From: DATJZH01 sp035499215
GTDB lineage: Bacteria > Actinomycetota > Actinomycetes > Streptosporangiales > Streptosporangiaceae
Length of the DNA stretch: 28,766 nucleotides
NCBI GenBank assembly: GCA_035499215.1
Contig: DATJZH010000190.1
Coordinates: 1-28,766, forward strand
Direction of reading: 5' to 3'
The position numbers were made by a program, and so were the translations under genes. Of the stretch, positions 1 to 6,786 are shown piece after piece (position 1 is the first letter of the stretch; each line of letters opens with the position of its first letter). The notes under the pieces were generated by a model. It was not told the origin of the DNA. It saw only the letters and a list, made by a program, of their open reading frames with translations, and did not search any database.

Positions 1-10
1 GCAAGGACCG

Positions 11-85
11 CGGGACGTGGCCCAGCTTGGTTAAGGCGCCTGACTGGGGGTCAGGAGAACAGCGGTTCAAATCCGCTCGTCCCGA
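11..85 (+). tRNA. tRNA-Pro (anticodon GGG)
   Basis: The cloverleaf can be folded by eye. The acceptor stem CGGGACG (11-17) pairs with CGTCCCG (78-84), with A85 as discriminator. The anticodon stem CCTGA/TCAGG encloses the loop CTGGGGG, which places GGG at the anticodon. The T stem AGCGG/CCGCT encloses TTCAAAT. The first base pair C1-G72 is typical of bacterial tRNA-Pro. No CCA end is encoded. No duplicated 3' end, which would mark an integrated element, was seen elsewhere in the window. Confidence 0.95.
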
Positions 86-150
86 CTGAATGGAAAGCTG
101 CCGGATGCTGCGGCGACCATTTTGTCACAGGCAGCGCGTAGCCTTCTCCG

Positions 151-706
151 GTGGCAGAGAACTCTTTTGAGAAGCGTACCTGGTCTGACTCTCAGTTAGC
201 TTCCGCGGTAGCGGCGTCGCATTCTTGGCGCGGTGTGATGCGCGAACTCGGCTTATGCGCGACCTCCGCCGGGGCCATTCGTTTCGTCAAGCGTCATGTC
301 ACCCGTCTCGGCCTCGATACCTCGCACTTCACTGGTCAGCGGCGCTGGTCGGACGCCCAGCTCAAACGGGCTGCCGCTGCGGCCGTGTGCTGGGGCGAGC
401 TGATCGCGGCGTTAGGGCTGGCACCGGGTCACGCAGACAGCCGCCATTGTGGTCTAGGCCCATGCGGCGCGCCCGGGCCTCGACATGAGCCGACTGCAGG
501 AACCCGAGGCAGCCGAGGTCAATCCTCCAGGCACCCTACGACCCGGACGCGTTGGACTTCTTCTTCATACTGGACGGCGACCTCACCATGTATCTCATCC
601 CAGTCGGGTAATTGCCGGACGCGCGGGAATCCTGCTGAGAAACTATTCTCAGTACATCGTGGGCAATGTCGGCTTCCTCATGAAATGCTCGGCCCTTACC
701 GCCTGA
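151..706 (+). pseudogene. Decayed endonuclease-like gene (intron-associated PD-(D/E)XK type), frameshifted and internally deleted
   Basis: Frame 1 from GTG 151 encodes two repeats of a small helical module, each opening with WSD: WSDSQLASAVAASHSWRGV, and later RRWSDAQLKRAAA. Around 440 the similarity moves to another frame, where AHAARPGLDMSRLQEPEAA follows a TAG at 455-457. From 531 a third frame gives YDPDALDFFFILDGDLTMYL and stops near 610. The end, SRVIAGRAGILLRNYSQYIV, lies in the second frame and stops at 706. From memory of the family, these pieces match the N-terminal repeats and C-terminal end of an actinobacterial protein annotated as group I intron-associated PD-(D/E)XK endonuclease. 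The middle, which should hold the nuclease core, is missing. It lies beside a tRNA gene. The pieces are clear; the family name is recalled, not searched. Confidence 0.7.
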
Positions 707-880
707 GCAAAGTCTGCCTGCGGCACGGTCACCGCCCATGTGCTGGCCGCTCATTGCTGCGAATCGGATCCCGATGATATCCGGGGAGCGGCGGGCTGCG
801 CGCACTGCGCGCTTGACACACCCATACCCTGGCGGGGACAGGGCACTTGTCTCGGTCGCTGATCGTTAGCACTCGCGGAT

Positions 881-1813
881 GTGCACGGCCAGAGTCCTGG
901 CGGGTGCGAGCCCGCCGCCAGAGCGCTACTCCCGAAACGGCGGACGCAGGAAGTGCTGGAACCAGGAGGCGTGGACGCCGGGAAGTCCGGCCGGACCATT
1001 CCGCTGCGTGCCTTCCCGCCGTCGCGGCCGCCGCCCGTGCCGCCGGGCCGCGGCAGTTCGCCGGCAAGACGACCCGGCGGCCGCTGGCGCAGGATCCTGC
1101 CAGCCGCCGTGAGCCTCGTGCTGATGCTCATCCTGCTCGGCGGTGCCGCGCTTGGCGGCCTGCTGCTTCTCACGCCCTCGGTCGGAAATGCGCGCGCCCT
1201 GGTCCGTGCCCAGGATCGCGCACATCACGCCGCGGACCCGGGCCCGCGGGTCCCGCACCGGTTCGCCGCCGCGCTGGAGGCCACCGAGGATCACCGGTTC
1301 ACCGAGGAGCCGGGCGTGGACCCGTTCGCGATCGGCCGGGTCATGGTGGCCCGGCTGGCGGGTCACGGCGACCAGGGTGGTGCGACGCTCTACCAGCAGC
1401 TCGCCAAGGTGCTCTACACCCGGGGCCGCTCGGGCGCGGCCGTCGAGCTGGAGCAGGCGGCGCTGGCGGTCAAGCTGAAATTCAGCTACCCCGCGCAGCA
1501 GATCCTGCGGATGTACGCCGACGTGGTCTATTTCGGGCACGGCTTCTACGGCCTCAAGGACGCCAGCTGCGGTTACTTCGGCACCACCCCGGCTGGCCTG
1601 TCCTGGCCCCAGGCGGCGCTGATGGCCGGCCTGGTGCAGGGCCCGTCGGCTGACGACCCGCTGGCCAACCCGGCGAAGGCGCGGGTCCGCGAGGAGCACG
1701 TGCTCGGCAGGCTGGTCGCCACCGGCGCGCTGACGCAGGCCAGGGCCGCCGCCGCGCTCCGGGTCCCGGTCTCGGGCCTCGTCGCGAACGCGGGCCAGGG
1801 CTGCCGGGCCTGA
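881..1813 (+). CDS. Monofunctional peptidoglycan glycosyltransferase (GT51)
   Basis: This is a membrane-anchored enzyme that would polymerise lipid II into glycan strands on the outer face of the membrane. With the 881 start (310 aa), a proline/arginine-rich cytoplasmic tail precedes one TM helix (about 73-98). The GT51 motifs follow: EDHRF at 136-140 with the presumed catalytic Glu136, GGATLYQQLAKVLY at 167-180 (the GGSTITQQ motif), and YFGHGFYGLKDAS at 217-229. LSWPQAALMAGLVQGPSADDP follows at 240-260. No transpeptidase domain is present. The motif usually written KIxExxxAxxLE reads ELEQAALAVKLK, so the second acidic residue is not in its usual place. Start choice is weak: GTG 971 is also in frame, but the AGGAGG before it is only one base away. 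The domain call is firm. Confidence 0.85.
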   Translation: MHGQSPGGCEPAARALLPKRRTQEVLEPGGVDAGKSGRTIPLRAFPPSRPPPVPPGRGSSPARRPGGRWRRILPAAVSLVLMLILLGGAALGGLLLLTPSVGNARALVRAQDRAHHAADPGPRVPHRFAAALEATEDHRFTEEPGVDPFAIGRVMVARLAGHGDQGGATLYQQLAKVLYTRGRSGAAVELEQAALAVKLKFSYPAQQILRMYADVVYFGHGFYGLKDASCGYFGTTPAGLSWPQAALMAGLVQGPSADDPLANPAKARVREEHVLGRLVATGALTQARAAAALRVPVSGLVANAGQGCRA

Positions 1814-1874
1814 GCCATGCCCGGCGCCAGCCCGGGGCCGCGCCAGCCCCGGCCGCGCAGCAGGGCAGGCCGGG

Positions 1875-2486
1875 CTAGCGAGGCTCGTCGGGCACGCCTG
1901 CGAGCGCCCCGCCGGGCGCACCGGGCCCGCTGGTGCGGGCATGCCTGGGCCCGGTCCAGCGCCGCGGCCCGGCCGGGCTCCGGGCCGGCGGGACCGCGGC
2001 GGGCGGACGGACATCGAGTCCGTCCGGCAGCCGCCCGGCCGACAATGATGATGATGACGGTGCCTGCCACACCCACCTGCGATAGGACCAGAACCGGAAG
2101 ATCGTCCCGAGCCCGATGCCCAGGAAATTCGCGACCGTATACCAGAACCTGCCGGACATGCCCAGGATGTCCTGGACGAACCCGATGCAGGCGTACTGAA
2201 TAAGCAGCCCGACACCGTTGAGCGCGAAGAACAACACGGTCTCGGGCCCGGTCCCGCGGCGCTCGCGGCGGCGGAACGTCCAGTGCCGGTTGCCGACGAA
2301 GGTCGCGACTGTGGCGGCGACTGTCGCGATGGTGACCGAGGCGTACTTCCCGAGGCCCACGTCATACCGCAGTATGTCGGCGCCGACGAGGACGATGACG
2401 ACACCGGCCAGCCCGACGACGCCGAACTTCGCGCCCTCGTGTATCAGATGCCGGAACCGCGGGTGCAGCCCGCCGGGCGCGCTCAC
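1875..2486 (-). CDS. GtrA-family membrane protein (downstream copy)
   Basis: A 203-aa protein with four predicted TM helices in the first ~145 residues. It carries the GtrA hallmarks: HEGAKFGVVGLAG at the start of TM1, FVGNRHWTFRRRE after TM2, and FRFWSYRRWVW after TM4. GtrA-family proteins are thought to move polyprenyl-linked sugars across the membrane or to assist glycosyltransferases; the substrate here is unknown. GTG 2486 is preceded by GGAGG at suitable spacing. The last ~60 residues are Pro/Arg/Ala-rich low complexity, beginning with a run of four serines. It begins 44 bases after the stop of the other GtrA gene, so the two are probably co-transcribed, and it ends convergently with the GT51 gene. 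Confidence 0.85.
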   Translation of the reverse strand: MSAPGGLHPRFRHLIHEGAKFGVVGLAGVVIVLVGADILRYDVGLGKYASVTIATVAATVATFVGNRHWTFRRRERRGTGPETVLFFALNGVGLLIQYACIGFVQDILGMSGRFWYTVANFLGIGLGTIFRFWSYRRWVWQAPSSSSLSAGRLPDGLDVRPPAAVPPARSPAGPRRWTGPRHARTSGPGAPGGALAGVPDEPR

Positions 2487-2530
2487 CTGACCGGACCTCC
2501 AGGCTCCGCCGGCTCAGTCAGCATTCATTC

Positions 2531-3088
2531 TTAACGGGACCGCCCGACCTCATCCTCGAGTGCCCCGCCGGTCTGGCCGAGCGCCGAAGCCGCTGGCGGT
2601 GCCGTGGGCGGATCCGGTACCTCCTGACCGCCCAGCACGGCGACGGCCGGCGGTTCCTGCGGGGCGGTCCACACCCATTTGCGGTAGGACCAGAACCTGA
2701 ACAGCGTGCCGAGCACGATGCCGATGATCAGCGCGATGTTCGCGGGCAGCTTGCCGGTCTGGCCGAGCACGTGAACGGTGAATCCCAGGCAGGCCAGCTG
2801 GATGCACAGCCCGATCACCGCGAGCAGGAAGAACAGGGCGGTCTCGCGGCCCATGCCCGTGCGCTCACGGTGCCGGAAAGTCCAGTAGCGGCTGCCCACG
2901 AAGGTCGCGGCGATGGCGGTCACGGTGGCGATGACGTTCGCCTCGAGCCAGCCCATGCCGGTCGCAGAACGCAGCAGGTTGGTCCCGCCGTCCGTGATCA
3001 CGAACCCGACCGCCCCGACGACGCCGAACTTGGCGCCCTCGTGAATCAGCAGCCGGTACCGAAGGTACATCTCACGGACCATGCTCAC
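2531..3088 (-). CDS. GtrA-family membrane protein (upstream copy)
   Basis: This is a tandem paralogue of the gene downstream. The shared segments are LIHEGAKFGVVG, IATV, AATFVGSRYWTFRHRERTG, ETALFF, and GTLFRFWSYRKWVW; four TM helices are expected. I chose GTG 3088 because AAGGAGGG (complement of 3097-3104) lies 8 bases upstream. The longer frame up to 3220 lacks a ribosome site and runs through a strong stem-loop. The C-terminal ~50 residues are Pro/Ala/Gly-rich. The function is presumed lipid-linked sugar translocation, possibly as a hetero-oligomer with the second copy; this is inferred from pairing only. Confidence 0.85.
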   Translation of the reverse strand: MSMVREMYLRYRLLIHEGAKFGVVGAVGFVITDGGTNLLRSATGMGWLEANVIATVTAIAATFVGSRYWTFRHRERTGMGRETALFFLLAVIGLCIQLACLGFTVHVLGQTGKLPANIALIIGIVLGTLFRFWSYRKWVWTAPQEPPAVAVLGGQEVPDPPTAPPAASALGQTGGALEDEVGRSR

Positions 3089-3104
3089 CTGGGCGACCCT
3101 CCTT

Positions 3105-3180
3105 CTCGCTGGTGTTCGGATCCCTGCCGCCGCTTCGGCGTCCCCGCCGCCCCGGCAGGGCCCGGGGCGATGCCAGCGAG
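3105..3180 (-). promoter_or_regulatory. Long stem-loop immediately upstream of the gtrA-pair ribosome binding site
   Basis: CTCGCTGG (3105-3112) is the exact complement of CCAGCGAG (3173-3180), and inside it CCCTGCCG (3122-3129) pairs with CGGCAGGG (3153-3160). In minus-strand RNA the outer stem closes at the AAGGAGGG of the GtrA gene starting at 3088. It could affect translation initiation or mRNA stability, or act as an operator. I do not recognise a known riboswitch class in it. Confidence 0.4.
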
Positions 3181-3293
3181 GGTACCGCCAGCGGCTCGCC
3201 CGAGGGCCGGGCCCGGTCAACTCGCCCGCGGCGTGTCTGGCGACCAGCTGCCTGCGGGCCGAATATCCATTCGGCAGCGTCCTAGGAGCCAGG

Positions 3294-3299
3294 TAGTGT
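3294..3299 (+). promoter_or_regulatory. Possible -10 element of a leaderless ABC exporter transcript
   Basis: TAGTGT fits the actinobacterial TAnnnT pattern. It ends seven bases before GTG 3307, the spacing expected if transcription begins at the start codon. No clear ribosome binding site precedes the GTG, which agrees with leaderless expression. No convincing -35 was found. Confidence 0.3.
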
Positions 3300-3306
3300 C
3301 GCGGGC

Positions 3307-4242
3307 GTGTCCGATGCCGACATCCTGATCCGCGCCCGTGGCCTGACGAAGAAGTTCGGCGACTTCACCGCGGTGGACGGGATCGGCTTCGAACTGCGCC
3401 GAGGTGAGGCATTCGGCTTCCTCGGGCCCAATGGTGCGGGCAAGTCGTCGACGATGCGCATGATCGGGTGCGTCTCACCGCCGACCGGCGGAGAGCTCTC
3501 CATCCTCGGTATGGACCCGGTGGCAGACGGGCCCGCCATCAGGTCAAGGCTCGGCGTGGTCCCGCAGGAGGACACGCTCGACGTTGAGCTTACCGTTCAG
3601 GAGAACCTGCTCGTCTACGGGCGCTACTTTGGCCTGCCCAGGAGCGTCATCGCGGCCAGGACGAGCTGGCTGCTGGATTTCGTGCAGCTCACGGACCGGA
3701 CGAATGACCAGGTAGAGCCGCTTTCCGGCGGGATGAGGCGGCGCCTGACCATTGCCCGTTCGCTGATCAACGAGCCGGAGGTGCTGCTGCTGGACGAGCC
3801 CACCACCGGTCTGGACCCGCAGGCCAGGCACGTCGTCTGGGATCGGCTGTTCCGGCTCAAGCAGCAGGGCGTGACCCTCGTCCTCACCACGCACTACATG
3901 GACGAGGCCGAGCAGCTCTGCGACCGGCTCGTCGTGATGGACCGCGCCAAGGTCGCCGCGGAAGGGTCGCCGCGCGAGCTGATCGCCACGTACTCCACTC
4001 CGGAAGTGCTGGAGCTCCGCTTCCGGCCGTCCGAGCATGACCAGGCAGCGGAGAAGCTCGCCGACGTGCCTGCCGGCCGCAGGGAGGTGCTGGCCGACCG
4101 GATCCTGCTCTATGTCCCGGACGGGGATGTCGCGCTGGCCGCCGTCCGCGGCATCGGCCTGGAGCCGCTCACCTCGCTGGTGCGCCGCAGCACGCTGGAG
4201 GATGTGTTCCTGCGGCTGACCGGCAGGCGGCTGGAGGACTGA
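3307..4242 (+). CDS. ABC exporter ATP-binding protein (DrrA/NodI type)
   Basis: A 311-aa ATPase powering an ABC-2 exporter. All nucleotide-binding motifs are intact: Walker A GPNGAGKS (40-47), Q-loop Gln87 in VVPQED, signature LSGGM (139-143), Walker B VLLLDEP (159-165) and H-loop His196 in TTHYMDE. The roughly 100-residue C-terminal extension ending in TLEDVFLRLTGRRLED is typical of drug, antibiotic and lipooligosaccharide exporters of this class. Its TGA overlaps the ATG of the first permease by one base (TGATG), so translation is coupled. The substrate cannot be deduced. Confidence 0.93.
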   Translation: MSDADILIRARGLTKKFGDFTAVDGIGFELRRGEAFGFLGPNGAGKSSTMRMIGCVSPPTGGELSILGMDPVADGPAIRSRLGVVPQEDTLDVELTVQENLLVYGRYFGLPRSVIAARTSWLLDFVQLTDRTNDQVEPLSGGMRRRLTIARSLINEPEVLLLDEPTTGLDPQARHVVWDRLFRLKQQGVTLVLTTHYMDEAEQLCDRLVVMDRAKVAAEGSPRELIATYSTPEVLELRFRPSEHDQAAEKLADVPAGRREVLADRILLYVPDGDVALAAVRGIGLEPLTSLVRRSTLEDVFLRLTGRRLED

Positions 4243-5075
4243 TGATCCAGCCGGTGCCGATCGGGCGGCAGTCCCCCGATCCTGCGGCCGGCCCGGCCGG
4301 CCCGTGGTCGATGGCGGTGCGCGAGTTTCGCTTCTGGCTCGTCAACTACCGGCGCACCTGGCGCGGCTCGATCTACTCCAGTGTCCTGAACCCGGTGCTT
4401 TACCTGGGAGCGATGGGCCTGGGCCTGGGCACGCTGGTGGACGCGCACGGGACGGCCGGCCTCGGCGGCGTGAGCTACCTGGCGTTCCTGGCACCCGGGC
4501 TGCTCGCGGCAACCGCCATGCAGACGGCCATGGGCGAGTCGACCTATCCGGTCCTGGCATCGGTGAAGTGGCTGAAGACCTATCAGGCCGCGGCCGCGAC
4601 CCCGCTGCGGCCAGCCGACCTGTTCCACGGGCACCTGATGTTCACCAGCATGCGGCTGGCGATGAACTGCACCATATTCCTGGTGGTCATGACCGCGTTC
4701 GGCGCTGTGCGCTCAGCCTGGGCGCTGGCCACCATCCCGGCCGGGATCCTGACCGGCCTGGCTTTCGCCGCGCCGATCGAGGCGTACGCGGTGACCAGGT
4801 CTAAAGATCAGGGTTTCGCGATGCTGTTCCGGTTCGGGATGATTCCGCTGTTCCTGTTTTCCGGCACGTTCTTCCCCGTCACCCAGCTGCCGGCCTGGAT
4901 CCGCCCGGTCGCCTACGCCACCCCGCTGTGGAACGGCGTGGCGCTGTGCAGGTCGTTCAGCCTGGGCACCGTCAGCCCGGCCGGCGCGCTGCTGCATATC
5001 GGATACCTGGCAGCCTTCGCCGCGATCGGCCTCGCGGTCGGAGATCGCACTTACCGGCGGCGGCTTTATGTCTGA
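4242..5075 (+). CDS. ABC-2 type exporter permease, first subunit
   Basis: A 277-aa membrane protein of the ABC-2/NodJ type with six expected TM helices. A cytoplasmic N-terminus holds an amphipathic stretch around VREFRFWLVNYRRTWRG. The family-typical segments are LGAMGLGLGTLV, YLAFLAPGLLAATAMQTAMGE, and, near the C-terminus, PLFLFSGTFFPVTQLPAWIR. It overlaps the ATPase gene and is followed nine bases later by a second, related permease. The transporter is therefore probably a heterodimer of permeases with an ATPase homodimer. Confidence 0.9.
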   Translation: MIQPVPIGRQSPDPAAGPAGPWSMAVREFRFWLVNYRRTWRGSIYSSVLNPVLYLGAMGLGLGTLVDAHGTAGLGGVSYLAFLAPGLLAATAMQTAMGESTYPVLASVKWLKTYQAAAATPLRPADLFHGHLMFTSMRLAMNCTIFLVVMTAFGAVRSAWALATIPAGILTGLAFAAPIEAYAVTRSKDQGFAMLFRFGMIPLFLFSGTFFPVTQLPAWIRPVAYATPLWNGVALCRSFSLGTVSPAGALLHIGYLAAFAAIGLAVGDRTYRRRLYV

Positions 5076-5084
5076 GCGCGCGCG

Positions 5085-5927
5085 GTGACCGCGCCGGCGC
5101 TGCGGCGGCTGCCGCTGCGGATCCTTCCGGCGCCGATGCTGCTGGGCCGGCGCGGCGGTCTCGGCGGCCGCGCCGGCGCGCACCTGATCGAGCGGCACGC
5201 CCGCGCGTACCGGCATTCCTGGGTCATCCTGGCCTCCGGCGTGTTCGAGCCGCTGTTCTACCTGCTGTCGATCGGAGTGGGCCTCGGCGCGCTCGTCGGC
5301 AACGTCGCCGGCCCCGGCGGACAGCCGGTCGGCTACACCAGCTTCGTGGCGCCGGCGCTGCTGGCGACGTCCTCGATGAACGGCGCGGTCTTCGACTCCA
5401 CCTTCAACGTGTTCTTCCGGCTGAAGTACGCCAAGCTCTATGACTGCGCGCTGGCCACGCCGATGCGGCCGGGTGATGTGGCGCTGGGCGAGGTCGGCTG
5501 GGCGCTGATCCGCGGCGGGCTGTACGCCTGCGCGTTCCTGGCCGTCATGCTCGCGATGGGCCTGGTCCACTCGGCCTGGGCGGTCGCGGCGCTGCCGGCC
5601 GCGCTGCTGATCGGCTTTGCCTTTGCCGGCGCGGGGATGGCCGCGACCACGTTCATGACCAGCTGGCAGCACTTTGAGTTCGTCACCCTGGCCACCCTGC
5701 CGATGTTCTTGTTTTCCACCACTTTCTACCCGCTGAGCGTCTACCCCCGGCCGCTCCAGATCGTGGTCGAGTGCACGCCCCTGTTCCAGGGCGTGACCCT
5801 GCTGCGCGCCCTGACCCTGGGCGACGTGACGCCGGGCGCGGCATGGAACGTCGTGTACCTGGCCGTCATGGGCGTGGGCGGCCTTGCCCTGGCGGGACGC
5901 AGGCTGGGCTGGCTGCTGCTGAAGTAG
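5085..5927 (+). CDS. ABC-2 type exporter permease, second subunit
   Basis: A 280-aa permease homologous to the preceding one: FEPLFYLLSIGVGLGALVG, YTSFVAPALLATSSMNGAVF and PMFLFSTTFYPLSVYPRPLQ correspond segment by segment. Six TM helices are expected. GTG 5085 is the likely start; no strong ribosome site is visible, so translation may be coupled to the upstream gene. Immediately after the stop, a copy of the last codons is repeated with changes (CTGCTGCTGAAGTAG at 5913-5927 against TTGCTGCTGGAGTAG at 5941-5955). Confidence 0.9.
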   Translation: MTAPALRRLPLRILPAPMLLGRRGGLGGRAGAHLIERHARAYRHSWVILASGVFEPLFYLLSIGVGLGALVGNVAGPGGQPVGYTSFVAPALLATSSMNGAVFDSTFNVFFRLKYAKLYDCALATPMRPGDVALGEVGWALIRGGLYACAFLAVMLAMGLVHSAWAVAALPAALLIGFAFAGAGMAATTFMTSWQHFEFVTLATLPMFLFSTTFYPLSVYPRPLQIVVECTPLFQGVTLLRALTLGDVTPGAAWNVVYLAVMGVGGLALAGRRLGWLLLK

Positions 5928-5962
5928 CCGGACCGGCCGGTTGCTGCTGGAGTAGAAACGGC

Positions 5963-5996
5963 AGCGGGCCCCGGCTGACAGCGGGCCCCGGCTGAC
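5963..5996 (+). repeat. 17-bp tandem repeat, two copies
   Basis: AGCGGGCCCCGGCTGAC occurs at 5963-5979 and again, unchanged, at 5980-5996. It lies just upstream of the amidotransferase ribosome site. GGGCCC is itself palindromic, so the pair could fold or bind a dimeric protein. Confidence 0.7.
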
Positions 5997-6013
5997 AGCA
6001 AGGGAGAGAGATC

Positions 6014-6754
6014 GTGCGGGTACTGTTCATCGAGCACGACCACTGTTCCCCGACGGGCCTGGTGGGGGAGCGCTTCAGCCAGCGCGGGTGCGACGTCACG
6101 GAGTTCCTCGTCGTGCCGGAAAGCCGCCACCACGATCCGGGCGTCCAGGTCACCTTTCCCGACCCGGCAGCGTTTGACGTCATCGTGCCCATGGGCGCGG
6201 TCTGGTCGGTGTACGACCAGGCGCTGATCGGCAGCTGGCTGCTACCTGAGCTGGATCTGCTGCGCGCGGCCTGCCGCCGGGGGATCCCGGTTCTCGGGAT
6301 CTGTTTTGGCGGCCAGGCTCTTGCGATGGCGCTCGGCGGTCACGTCATGGCCGCGAGCCAGCCGGAGATCGGCTGGCAAGAGATCGAGACCGTCGCAGCG
6401 GCGCTGGTTGATCCGGGCCCGTGGTTTGAGTATCACTACGACAGCTGGAGCCCGCCGGCCGCTGCCCGGACCCTGGCGCGCACGGCAGCGGCGCCGCAGG
6501 CGTTCACGGCGGCCAACTCACTGGCCGTGCAGTTCCATCCCGAGGTAACGCCGGCCGTGCTGCGATGCTGGCTCGACAACGGAGCCGAGGCCGACCTGGC
6601 CAGATCCGGTATCAGCCCGGCGGAGCTGCTCGCCCGGACCAGGGACGAGCAAGCCGGCGCCGCGGTCCGCGCGCGCCGGCTGGTCGACGTGTTCCTTGAT
6701 GTCATCGCCACTGCCCGGCCGGCGGTGCCCGGCGCATCCGGCCTGCCCGGCTGA
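6014..6754 (+). CDS. Class I glutamine amidotransferase (GMP synthase GATase-like)
   Basis: A 246-aa stand-alone type 1 amidotransferase. The nucleophile is Cys97 in GICFGGQ, and the His175/Glu177 pair is in QFHPEV, completing the Cys-His-Glu triad that releases ammonia from glutamine. The oxyanion segment is near PMGAVWSV (59-66). It starts at GTG 6014 after AAGGGAGAGAG. No synthetase domain is fused and none lies next to it, so the acceptor is unknown. Related stand-alone proteins are often annotated as GMP synthase-like, and some hydrolyse gamma-glutamyl compounds. It follows the exporter by 86 bases in the same direction and may share its transcript. Confidence 0.88.
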   Translation: MRVLFIEHDHCSPTGLVGERFSQRGCDVTEFLVVPESRHHDPGVQVTFPDPAAFDVIVPMGAVWSVYDQALIGSWLLPELDLLRAACRRGIPVLGICFGGQALAMALGGHVMAASQPEIGWQEIETVAAALVDPGPWFEYHYDSWSPPAAARTLARTAAAPQAFTAANSLAVQFHPEVTPAVLRCWLDNGAEADLARSGISPAELLARTRDEQAGAAVRARRLVDVFLDVIATARPAVPGASGLPG

Positions 6755-6786
6755 CCGGCCGGCAAGCTGATCCCCTGCCGGTGCGA

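Noticed and set aside
926..2404. Minus-strand open frame of 492 codons across the GT51 gene
   Set aside because: GT51 motifs are intact on the plus strand, and the GtrA motifs use another minus-strand frame. This frame shows only Ser/Pro/Arg-rich shadow sequence.
4687..4696. GGTCATGACC palindrome inside the first permease gene
   Set aside because: It falls in ordinary coding sequence (codons for Val-Met-Thr) and is single, unlike the repeated intergenic copies at 25210 and 25241.
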